A stretch of DNA of 64,000 nucleotides from Pseudomonas sp. Marseille-Q3773. Its GTDB lineage: Bacteria; Pseudomonadota; Gammaproteobacteria; Pseudomonadales; Pseudomonadaceae. The stretch covers positions 2,108,001-2,172,000 of the forward strand of contig NZ_OU745390.1 of assembly GCF_916618955.1 (NCBI RefSeq), given 5' to 3'. Positions 33,568-44,200 of this stretch are shown piece by piece. Position 1 is the first letter of the stretch. Each line of letters opens with the position of its first letter. The notes under the pieces were generated by a model. It saw only the letters and a program-made list of their open reading frames with translations. It was not told the origin of the DNA and did not search any database. A program made the position numbers and the translations under genes.

Positions 33568-34467
33568 ATGGACAAAGAAACCGCCGTGTCATCGCTGACC
33601 GATGTGATGGCCAAGTTCACCGCCTACATCGGCAAACGCCTGCCCACGGACGTCAAGGCAAAGACCGCCAAGTTGCGCGCGGCCGAAACCAACCCGCTGG
33701 CCATCGCGGTCTACGACTCGATGGCCGACAACCAGGAATATGCCGACAAGCTCAACCGCCCCAGCTGCCAGGATACCGGGGTCATCCAGTATTTCGTCTC
33801 GGCTGGCGCTCGCTTCCCGCTGCTGGGCGAGATGGAGAGCATCCTGGAAAACGCCACCCGGGAAGCCACCATCCAGGGGCCGCTGCGCCACAATGCGGTG
33901 GAAACCTTCATCGAGAAGAACACCGGTACCAACACCGGCTCGAAGATCCCGTGGCTGGACTGGGAAATCATTCCCGATGCTGACTACGCCATCGTCGACG
34001 TGTACATGGCCGGCGGCGGCTGCACCTTGCCAGGGTCGGCCAAGGTGCTGATGCCGGGCCAAGGCTATGAAGGGGTGACCGAGTTCGTCTTCGATGTCAT
34101 CACCTCGCGCGGTGTCAACGCCTGCCCGCCATTGCTGGTGGGTGTAGGGGTGTCGACCTCGGTGGAGACAGCGGCACGCCTGTCGAAGAAGGCCATCCTG
34201 CGCGAAGTGGACTCCAGCCACCCCAACGCAAGCGCGGCGATGATGGAAAAGCTGCTGGAAGATGGCCTCAACGAAATCGGCATCGGCCCGCAGGGCCTGA
34301 CCGGCAACAGCAGCGTGATGGGGGTGAATATCGAGTCTTCGGCCCGCCACCCGTCGACCATCGGTGTTGCCGTTTCGACCGGCTGCTGGGCGCACCGCCG
34401 AGGCAAGATCCGCATCAACGCCGACCTGTCCTATGACATCCTCTCCCACGAAGGGGTAGTACTGTGA
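33568..34467 (+). CDS. ttdA: L(+)-tartrate dehydratase subunit alpha
   Basis: The 299-residue alpha subunit of the iron-sulfur L(+)-tartrate dehydratase, which with TtdB converts L-tartrate to oxaloacetate. It matches the class I fumarase N-terminal family. Cysteines for the [4Fe-4S] cluster lie in [21 protein letters not shown] and [10 protein letters not shown], and the family blocks [45 protein letters not shown] and [12 protein letters not shown] are present. The length equals E. coli TtdA. ATG 33568 follows GAGGA. The gene lies 53 bases after the carrier and overlaps ttdB by four bases, giving coupled production of the two subunits. Fumarase is an alternative, but the split two-subunit form and context favour tartrate dehydratase. 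Confidence 0.93.
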   Translation: MDKETAVSSLTDVMAKFTAYIGKRLPTDVKAKTAKLRAAETNPLAIAVYDSMADNQEYADKLNRPSCQDTGVIQYFVSAGARFPLLGEMESILENATREATIQGPLRHNAVETFIEKNTGTNTGSKIPWLDWEIIPDADYAIVDVYMAGGGCTLPGSAKVLMPGQGYEGVTEFVFDVITSRGVNACPPLLVGVGVSTSVETAARLSKKAILREVDSSHPNASAAMMEKLLEDGLNEIGIGPQGLTGNSSVMGVNIESSARHPSTIGVAVSTGCWAHRRGKIRINADLSYDILSHEGVVL

Positions 34468-35072
34468 AAAAGATCATCAACACCCCGATCAGCGACGAAG
34501 ACCTGGCCAGCCTCAACGTGGGCGACGTGGTCTACCTCACCGGCCAACTGGTGACCTGCCGCGATGTCGCCCACCGCCGGCTAATCGAGCTCGGCCGGGA
34601 GTTACCGGTGGACCTGCGCGGCGGCGCGATCTTTCACGCCGGCCCCATCGTCAAGCAGAAAGAGGATGGCAGCTTCGAGATGGTTTCCATCGGCCCGACC
34701 ACCAGCATGCGCATGGAAAAGTTCGAGAAGCAGTTCATCGAGCAGACCGGTGTGAAGCTGATCGTCGGCAAGGGTGGCATGGGCCCGGAGACCACCACCG
34801 GCTGCCTGGAGAACAAGGCCATACACGCGGTGTTCCCCGGCGGCTGCGCGGTGCTGGCGGCAACCCAGGTGGAAGCGATCGAACGCGCCGAATGGCAGGA
34901 CCTGGGCATGCCGGAAACGCTGTGGGTGAACCGCGTGCGCGAGTTCGGCCCGCTGATCATCTCCATCGATACCAAGGGCAACAACCTGTTCGAGCAGAAC
35001 AAGGCCCGGTTCAACGCGCTCAAGGGGGCAGTGATCGAGAAGATCAACAGCCAGGTGCGGTTCATCAAGTAA
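34464..35072 (+). CDS. ttdB: L(+)-tartrate dehydratase subunit beta
   Basis: The 202-residue beta subunit, matching the C-terminal domain of class I fumarases. Typical blocks are [60 protein letters not shown] and [16 protein letters not shown]. These supply substrate-binding residues completing the active site on TtdA. It starts at GTG 34464, sharing GTGA with the ttdA stop. It closes the three-gene tartrate operon, followed by an inverted REP pair that may end or stabilise the message. The oxaloacetate product would enter the TCA cycle directly. Confidence 0.93.
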   Translation: MKKIINTPISDEDLASLNVGDVVYLTGQLVTCRDVAHRRLIELGRELPVDLRGGAIFHAGPIVKQKEDGSFEMVSIGPTTSMRMEKFEKQFIEQTGVKLIVGKGGMGPETTTGCLENKAIHAVFPGGCAVLAATQVEAIERAEWQDLGMPETLWVNRVREFGPLIISIDTKGNNLFEQNKARFNALKGAVIEKINSQVRFIK

Positions 35073-35103
35073 TCGAGAGAAACCGGGGCAGCCTTGCAGC
35101 CCA

Positions 35104-35172
35104 TGCGCGGGCACGCCCGCCCCCAAAGCCTGGCTGGACACCAGACCCTGTGGGAGCGGGCGTGCCCGCGAA
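35104..35172. repeat. Inverted pair of REP elements
   Basis: CGCGGGCACGCCCGC at ~35106 and, inverted, GGGAGCGGGCGTGCCCGCGA at ~35152 form a stem of about 20 bp. The pair lies between the convergent ttdB and peroxidase genes, the usual site of P. putida REPs, and may act as a terminator or mRNA stabiliser. Confidence 0.75.
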
Positions 35173-35203
35173 TGGGGCCTCGCAGCGGCCCCCGGCAGCG
35201 TAT

Positions 35204-38200
35204 TCAACCGGCCAGGTTGAAGTCCGATGCCGTCACCGTGGTTGCATCCGCCACCCCTACCAGGCGAATGGAGTCGGTAGCGCCGATGCTGACCAGCGTA
35301 TCGTCGCCGACATCGGCGATGGTGACGTTGGCAGCAAAGGTGGCTGCGGTGATGTTGAAGGCGGTGATGTCCAGCCGGTCCTGGCCACCGATCGCATTGC
35401 TGTCGAAGTTGATGATCAGGTCATTGCCGAAGCCTGCGGCGAACTGGAAGACATCATTGCCATCGGTCGCCATCATCGTGTCATCGCCCGCACCGCCGTT
35501 GACCGTGTCATCGCCAACCCCACCGTTGAGGAAGTCACTGCCGCTACCACCGGAGAGGATGTCGTTGCCATCACCGCCAAACAGCGTGTCGCTGCCAGCG
35601 CCACTATCGAGGCTATCGTCACCGAGATCGCCATCAAGGCTGTCGTTGTCGTCCCCGCCATTCAAGGTGTCGTTGCCAGCGCCGCCCAGCAATTGGTCGT
35701 TACCCGCAGCACCGTTGATGGTGTCATTACCTGAATTACCGGTGATAACGTTGTTCAGCCCGTTCCCAGTACCGGTAAAGTTGCCGGCGCCGAAGTACCT
35801 CAGGTTTTCCAGGTTGTTGCCCAGCGTCCAGCTGGTCAGCGTGGTACGCACCAGGTCTGTGCCGCCGCCTGCCAGCTCCACCAGCACGTCCCCGGCATTC
35901 TCGACCACGTAGCTGTCGTTGCCGGCACCGCCCACCAGCTGGTCGATACCCGCGCCACCGTTGAGGAAGTCGTTGCCAGTACCACCGACGATGGTGTTGG
36001 CCAGGCCATTCCCAACACCGGTGAAGTTGCCGGTGCCGATGAAGCTCAGGTTTTCGAGGTTGGCACCCAGGGTGTAGCTGACCAAGTTGCTCTGCACAAG
36101 GTCGGTGCCGCCGCCTGCAGCCTCGCTGACGATGTCACCCACATTATCGACCACGTAGGTGTCATTGCCGGCTCCGCCAATCAGGGTATCTGCCCCCGCC
36201 CCACCGTTGAGCACATCATTGCCCGAGCCGCTGGTAATGACGTTGTTCAAGGCGTTACCGGTGCCGACGAAGTTGCCGGCGCCGAAGTAGGTCAGGTTTT
36301 CCAGGTTGTTGCCCAGCGTCCAGTTGGTGATCGTCGTGCGCACCAGATCGGTACCACCTCCAGCCTGTTCCACCAACACGTCCCCGGCATTGTCGACTAC
36401 ATAGCTATCGTTGCCGGCACCACCCACCAACAGATCGCTGCCCGCGCCGCCGTTGAGGAAGTCGTTTCCGTTGCCACCGACAATGGTATTGGCCAGGCCA
36501 TTACCCACACCGATGAAATTGCCGGTACCGGTAAAGCTCAGGTTTTCGAGGGTGGCCGCGAGGGTGTAGCTCGCCAGGCTGGTGCGTACCAGATCGGAGC
36601 CCCCACCAAACACCTCGACAACGATGTCTGCGGCGTTGTCGACAACGAAGGTGTCATCACCCGTTCCGCCGATCAGGGTATCCGCACCAAGCCCACCGTT
36701 GAGTGTGTCGTTGCCAGCGTTGCCGGTGAGGATGTCATTACCCGAGCCGCCGGTGATGACGTTGTCCAGGCCGTTACCGTTACCAACGAAACTGGCAGCA
36801 CCGAAGTAGGTCAGGTTCTCCAGGTTGTTGGCCAGCGTCCAGCTGGTCAGTGTAGTACGCACCAGGTCCGTGCCCTGCCCTGCCTGTTCCACGGTCGCAT
36901 CTGCGGCATTGTCGACCACATAGCTGTCGTTGCCGGCACCACCCACCAGTTGGTCGATACCCGCGCCACCATTGAGGAAGTCGTTGCCGGCACCACCGAC
37001 GATGGTGTTGGCCAGGCCATTACCCACACCGATGAAATTGCCGGTACCGGTAAAGCTCAGGTTCTCGAGGTTGGCACCCAAGGTGTAGCTGGCCAGACTG
37101 GTCTGTACCAGATCGATACCACCGCCTGCCGCCTCGCTGAGCGTGTCACCCAGGTTGTCGACAACAAAGGTATCGTTGCCGGCGCCACCTGTCATCGCAT
37201 CTGCGCCCAGTCCGCCGTTCAGCACATCGTTGCCGGCGCCACCGTCCAGGGTGTCGTTGCCTTCACCGCCGTCAAGCGCGTCGTCGCCATCACCACCGAA
37301 CAGCTGGTCGAATCCGGCCAGGCCAATGAGCGTGTCGTTACCTGCGAGACCGAGCAGAACGTCATCACCGGCGGTGCCTGTCAGGGTATCTGCCGCGCTT
37401 GTACCGACCAGCACCACCCCTGGTACGGCCGGCACTTCGGCCGTAGCAGCGGAGGTCACGGTTTCCAGCGCGCCGAAGCCATCGGCATAGCGCACCACCA
37501 CGCGCAGCTGGAAGTGAGCCTGCAATGGTCCTGGGGTGAAAGTGGAAGAAGTTGCACCGGGAATGTCGGTGAATGCCGTACCACTACCCTGCTGCCACTG
37601 GAAGCTGAACGCACCAAGCCCGTCCAGGTCGGCGATGCTGGCGGTGAGCGCGGTCAGCATCTGCCCCACGTCTGGCGTGGTATCGCTGATCAGCACGGCA
37701 CCGGTAGGCGCATCGTTGACATTGGCCACCGGGTCGAGAATGTCAGAAGCAATACTTTCATGGACCCCGAAGTCATCCACGTAGCTGACCACTACCCGCA
37801 TGTTCTGCCCCACCTGGTCCTGGGTGAGGACGAAGCTGCTACTGATGGCGCCAGCAATATTGACCCAACCAAGACCCCGGTTGGCCTGCCACTGGAAGGT
37901 GAACTGCGGGTTGCTCAGGCCGTCGGCATCGACGATGGTTGCCGGGTTGGCGGTGAGGGTCTGGTTCTGCACCAGCAGCCCGGTCACGGTCGGCCCGGCG
38001 CTCGGTGCGCTGTTCGGCGCCGAATCGACGATTTCCAGCGTGCCCTTGGCGTCCTGGTACACCGCACGTACACGGATATTCAAGCCCGCCACATCGTCTG
38101 TGACCCGGTAAGTGGTGCCGGTAGCCCGCGACACTTCGCCGGCAGCGACAAAGGTAATGTCTTCATAGACGCCCGAACCTGGCAGCGTCTCGACTTGCCA

Positions 38201-41200
38201 GTAGTACGCTACAGGGCCGTTGATGGCACCGCTCGCATTGCCGGCACCGACATTGTCGGCATCGTGCACCGCCAGGTTGCTCACCCGCAGCAGTTGGCCA
38301 CTGACCGCGGTGTCATTGCGCAGGCCGGTGGCGGCGTCAAGGATCGCCAGGTGGCCGGTCGGGCCGGCGTTGACGGCAGTCCCCACCCCGGAAGCCTGCG
38401 AGCTGTCCGAGAACTGCAGGCGCTCGATGCCGGTCAGGTGGTCGACGCCGTCACGCCCTGCTACCAGGTCGGTAACGATCACCGCGTTGCCGTCGACAAC
38501 CACGCTGTAGTCGCTGGCCACCCCCGAGAATACCGCCGTGTCATAGCTGTCGGTGCCGTTGAGGATTTCCCGCACGATTACCAGCTGGCCCGGGTTGTAG
38601 GTGCCATTGAGCATCAGCGGCACCATCGGCTCCATGCTGTCGTAGCTGGCGATTTCCGGGCCGGTTCCGTCGCTGTTGGCGCGCACGCTGATGCGCACGT
38701 TCAGCCACTTGTCACCGTCGAGGATATCGTCGCCGCCACGGCCTTCGATCAAGTCACTGCCGCTGCCGCCGAGGATGATGTTGCCACCATCGTAGAACGT
38801 CGCACCGGCGGCCAGCAGGCCGGACAGGCCGTTGATCAGGCCGATGTTGGTCAGCACGCTGCCGTTGGCGCCGTTGGTCGGCAGGCTGGCAGCGTCTTCG
38901 TTGTCACCGCGCAGGAAGTCGCCATGCGCCGACCCGGACAGGCCTTCCATGATATCGAAGCGCACCAGCGCAGAAGCGCCCGAGCCGGGTACCGGCGGCA
39001 CATCGAAGAAGCGGTCGCTGTAGTCGATGGTCACGCCCTGGGCCAGGCCCTTGAAAGTCGCCCAGTCATAGCCGGAGCCACCAATGTAGCGGTCACCGAA
39101 GCCCAGGCTGCCGACCATGATGTCGTCGCCGCCTTCACCGTTGAACTTGTCGTTCTCGTTGCCACCGATGAACACGTCGTTGCCGATGATCGGGTCGTTG
39201 CCGAGCGGGTCGAAGTTGTCGCCAGGCGCACCGTCCGAGGTGCCCTTCTCGATCCAGTCGTCGCCTTCGTTGCCCATGTCCTGCTCGTTGGCCTTGCTGC
39301 CCAGGATAAAGTCGTTGCCCTGGCCGCCAATGGCTTCGGAGGCGTCCTCACCGGTGACGATGAAGTCATTGCCAAAACCGCCGATGATCAGGTTGACGCC
39401 GTTACCGCCGTGCAGCACATCGTTGCCGTCGCCGCCCTGGATATTGTCGTCACCACCCATGTCGCTGATGATGTCGTCACCGGCACCGCCACGCAGCTGG
39501 TCGTTGCCGTCGCCACCCTCGATGCGGTCGTTGCCGCCATCGCCCCAGACCGTATCGTCACCCTCGCTGGAAACCAGGATGTCGTTACCCTCGGTGCCAC
39601 CCAGCACGATGTGCTCTGCACCGGCATAGCGGATGTAGTTGGTGTCCGGGCCTGCCGTCAACGGGCTGTCGCGGAATACCACCTGCTCACCGTTTTCGCC
39701 CAGTGGGTCGACATTGCCCAGGCCTTCGTTGAACTGCTTGCTCTGGTCCACTTCCAGGTAGAAGCCAGGGTCGGAGAACACCAGGCCCGGCAGGTGGGTG
39801 GCCGAGGTGTTGGCCATGATCAGTTTGGCGAACGAGTTGCTTTCCAGCTCGGCGTTCATCGACAGGCCGGCGGTGCGCTCCAGGTAGTAGAAGCGGTCGC
39901 CGTCCTGCAGTTTCTCCATCTGGTTTTCGAACACGAAGTTAAAGGTGGTGCCGAGCATGCCGCCGAACGGGGTTTTCGCTTCGGCCAGGCCGCCGATCCA
40001 CAGGTCGATGGCATCGACCCCGGTGACGGTCACCGCGCGCAGGTCATCGACGGTGCCGAGCACGCCATCCTTGCCAGGAAGCGTGACATTGGCATAGGCA
40101 CCGGTGCTGTTGAGGAAGTCCAGGCGATCGGCTGGTGCGCCGTCACCGCCAAACACCAGAGCCATGGCCGCCGCGCGTTTTTCCAGCAGCGTGGTAGCAG
40201 CGGTAATGGTGCTGTGGGTGCCGTAGGCGGCGATGAAGTTGATCAGCGACTCCGGATGCTTCAGGTGCTGCACCAGGTCGACCCAGCTGGTGTACGGCTT
40301 GAGCTGGGTGTCACCGGTCTGCGCATAGATGTCGCGACGCACGGCATTCAGCGAGGGGATGCCAACGTCGCGGCCCCGGGCGATGTTGATCGCCGGCAAG
40401 TCCAGCGGCAGGCCGAGCAGGTTGTTGCGCAGCGCCTCGGTAACGAACTCGTCGATCTCGTTACCGGCCTGGCGGGTGACCCCGCGCACGATGGCGCTGG
40501 TGGCATCCTCGGGGGTGACGCCACTGGCGGCATACGCCAGCGGATTGAGGAACGCCGCGATCAGGCCCAGTTGCTGGTCCGGGTTGGCACTGGCCGGGTC
40601 CTGGATGACGTTGAAGTCGACATCGAAGCGGTCGACGGTCTCGGTCAGCATCGAGTGGCCGAAGCGGTACACGGTGTGGGCGAACTCGGCCACGATCGAT
40701 GCATCGAGGTCGACGTCGTACACCTGGGTCGGGGCAAAGAACAGGTCGACCCGTGGTTGCACGGTGCGGGCGAACTCCTCGAACACCAGGTGCTGGTACT
40801 GCATTTCGGTACCGAACTTGGCCGCCTGGAACAGCCGCTCGCCATTCCACACCAGCGCGTCGATCTCGGCCTGGCTGGCCGGCAGCGCGGTCAGCGGGTT
40901 GAGCAGCCACTCATTGAGGAACGCCAGGTCGCCCGAATCGAGCACGGTGTCCTTGGTCTGTGCCACCAGCCGGTTGTGCTCGGCGTGGAAGATCGCATGC
41001 ACGGCGGTCAGGCCGATGTTTTCATTGACCCGGCCGTCGCCGGCTATGTAGTGCGCGTCCAGCAGTTCATTGTCGTAGGCCAGGTTGGCACCGGTCTGCG
41101 GGTTCACCGGCACGGCGTTGCCGGTATCGCTGTCCGCATCCGGTACCAGCACCCCACCGCTGAACACCGGCACGGCATTGTGGGCGATGTCGGCGAGGAA

Positions 41201-44200
41201 CTGGTGACCGGTCCGCACGGCGTTGGTCAGGTCGATCGGCGCCGCCGGGTTGCCTTCGACCTGCTGGTCGTCGGCCGTGCCGGCAATGCCATCGGCGCCT
41301 TTCATGATCACCATCGGGAAGCCATTGGGCCCCTTGATGAAGTTGCCGTACGCGTCGGTTGCCAGCAGCGGTACGTTGTCTACATCAGCGTCGGTCAGGT
41401 TGATGCCGAGCACGTCGCGGGCTTGGGCCTTGACCACCTTCCAGGTCGCCATGCCGCCGATTTCGGTGTCGTCAGCGGTACCGTAGCGACCGTCGGCGCC
41501 CAGGTCCCGGTTGGTGATCAGCTGGCCGGTGGCAACAGGCCCACCATCGGTCAGCACGTAGCCGCGCAGGAACACCTGGTGCGATGGATGCGAGCTGTAG
41601 GTCTGGTTCTGGTCGACGAACGGCGTGGTGGTATTGGTGTGCTCATGAATATCGTCGGCCGTGCCAAGCACGCCGTCCGCGCCAGGCAGGTTGGTGGCCC
41701 GGGTGACCACCATGAAATTGGTGAAACCGCCCTCCACGTACAGCGGGTCATCCGGTTGCAGCGGGATGTAGATAGTCCCCGAACCGCCCTTGGTCACCAG
41801 GTCCAGGCCATGGTCGAAGAATTGCCCGAAGAAGGTCATCCAGGCGTTGAACGGCGCGGACAGGCCAGCATCGGCGGCCGTGTTCTCGAACAGGTACACG
41901 TCGTGGTCGTCGGCGGTGCCGAACTGGCCGTCCAGGCCCGGGCTGGCGACGATGCGCACGCCGTCCTTGAGCACGTCGTCATTGCCAGGCGTGCCGAAGT
42001 TGAGCACGCCGTCCGCACCGGGGTCGTACGCCGTGGCATAGGCTGCCGGGTTGTTGGAGGTCTGGTCGACGACCAGGTTGCTGATGGTGCGCGGCTGCGA
42101 GTCGAATACCGGGCCGCTGGTCTGCTGGTACGACGAGCCCGGAATGGCCGGCGAGCCAGGGCCGAAGAAGCCGGCCGGTGCACCTTCGGCCGGGTTGAAC
42201 ACCGGGTCGGTCACGCGCGGGAAGACGTTGTCGGCGGCACCGAACTGGGTATTGTTGATGCCGTTGAGGTTCATCAGGTTGTTGTTCGAACCGTCGACTG
42301 CGCGCAGGCCCAGCGGTGCACGGATGTTGGGCAGCAGCGAGAGGATGTCCGCCCCGGCGGCATCGGCCTCGGCGATCTTGATCTGGTCGAGGATGAAGTT
42401 GAGGTCGGAGCGCACCATGTGCAGGCCGGCACCGCCGGCATTGGCATCCGCCACCGGTGTGGCCGGTGTCGGTACCACAGGCGCACCCGGTTGAACCACG
42501 GCGGTGGGCTGGGAGAATAGCACTTCGGTGGTGCCGTGAGCGTCCTGGTAGATCGCCTTGACCCGCAGGGCCAGCCCCGCCAGGTCTGGTGACACCTTGA
42601 AGGTGGTGCCGTCGGCGCTTTGGAACGCCAGGTCGCCGGCCGGCAGCAGGATGATGTCCTCGAACACGCCACTGCCCGGCTCGGCCTCGAACTGCCAGTA
42701 ATACGACACCGAACGGCTGGCGAGCGTGCCTAGCGGGTTGCCAGCGCCAATGTTGTCGGCATCCAGTACGCCGGCCACGTTCACCGTTAGAATATCACCC
42801 ACGGTGATCGCGCCGCCGTTGCCGTCAGTAATGGCAGGGCTGCCGGTAGGCTGCGCATTCACACCCTCCACCAGCACGCGCTGGCCATCGGAGAACTGCA
42901 GGCGTTCGATGTGCAGCAGCGTATCGACGCCATCGCGGCCGTCAACGGTATCAGTCACCGTCCACACATCGTCACTGGTATCGGCGGTGCCACGGGTGTT
43001 CTGGGTAACTACGTACTCGTTCTGCAGGCCGGAGAACACTGCCGTGTCGAAGGCGGCGCCACCGGTCGAGGTGCCGGGCAGGATTTCCCGCACGGCCTTC
43101 AACTGGCCAGGGTTGTAGGTACGGTCGAGCATGAACGGAATCATGTCGGCCATGCTGTCGAAGCTGGCGATCTCAGGGCCGGTGTGGTTGACGTCTTCCG
43201 GGGCATACACGGCGATACGCACGTTGAGCCATTTGTCACCGTCGATCAGGTCATCGCCCCCACGGCCTTCGATCAGGTCGCTGCCGTTGCCGCCAAGCAT
43301 GATGTTGCCGGTGGCAAAGCCGGTGGTCGGCAACCCGGCATCGGCCAGGAACTGCTGCAGGCCACGGATCAACGCCACGTTGGTCAGCGCACTGCCGGTG
43401 GCACCACCGTGGTTGAGGATGGTCACGGCATCGACATTATCGCCCTTGAGCACATCGGCGAAGTTCGAGCCGGACACGCCCTCGACCTCGGCGAAGCGGT
43501 CGAGGATCGAGGCTGGCGAAGCGCCTACCGGCTCGAACACACCGGTGTTCTGGGGCGGTGCGTTGCCATGGGGTTGGGCCAGCGCGGCCAGGGTCAGGTC
43601 GACAGTAACGCCAACCTGGTCATTCTTGTGGGTAATCCAGTCGAAACCGGACATGCCGTCCATCTTGTCCTGGGCGTCACTGCCGACGAAGATGTCGTCA
43701 CCACCTTCGCCGATCATCTCGTCGAAGCCACCGCCGCCGACGAAGATGTCGTTGCCGATCACTTCGTCACCCAGCAGCGGCGCGAAGTTGTCGCCAGGCG
43801 CACCGTCCTGGGTACCCTTCTCGATCCAGTCGTCGCCCTCGTTGCCGGTAGGTGGCAGGTTGGTCTTGGCACCGAGGATGAAGTCGTCGCCCTGGCCGCC
43901 GAAGGTGGTGCTGATGTCCTCGGTGGTGATGATGAAGTCCTGGCCGTTGCCGCCCAGGATCAGGTTGCCGCCCGCCAGCATGCTGCCGGCAACGATGACG
44001 TCGTTGCCATCGTTGCCTTCCAGGCGGTTGTCACCGAAGGAGTCGGTGATGATGTCATCTCCGGCACCGCCCAGCACCGCATCGTTGCCAGCACCACCTT
44101 CCAGGGTGTCGTTGCCGGCGTCGCCGTAGACGGTATCGTCGCCCTCACCGGAGATGATGATGTCGCTGCCGGAGGTACCGCCCAGCACCACGTGGTCTTC

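Noticed and set aside
35500..37300. Regularly spaced repeats that could suggest a CRISPR array or microsatellite
   Set aside because: The repeats are in-frame RTX calcium-binding modules of the peroxidase gene. Unit sizes and degeneracy do not fit CRISPR repeats and no cas gene is present.
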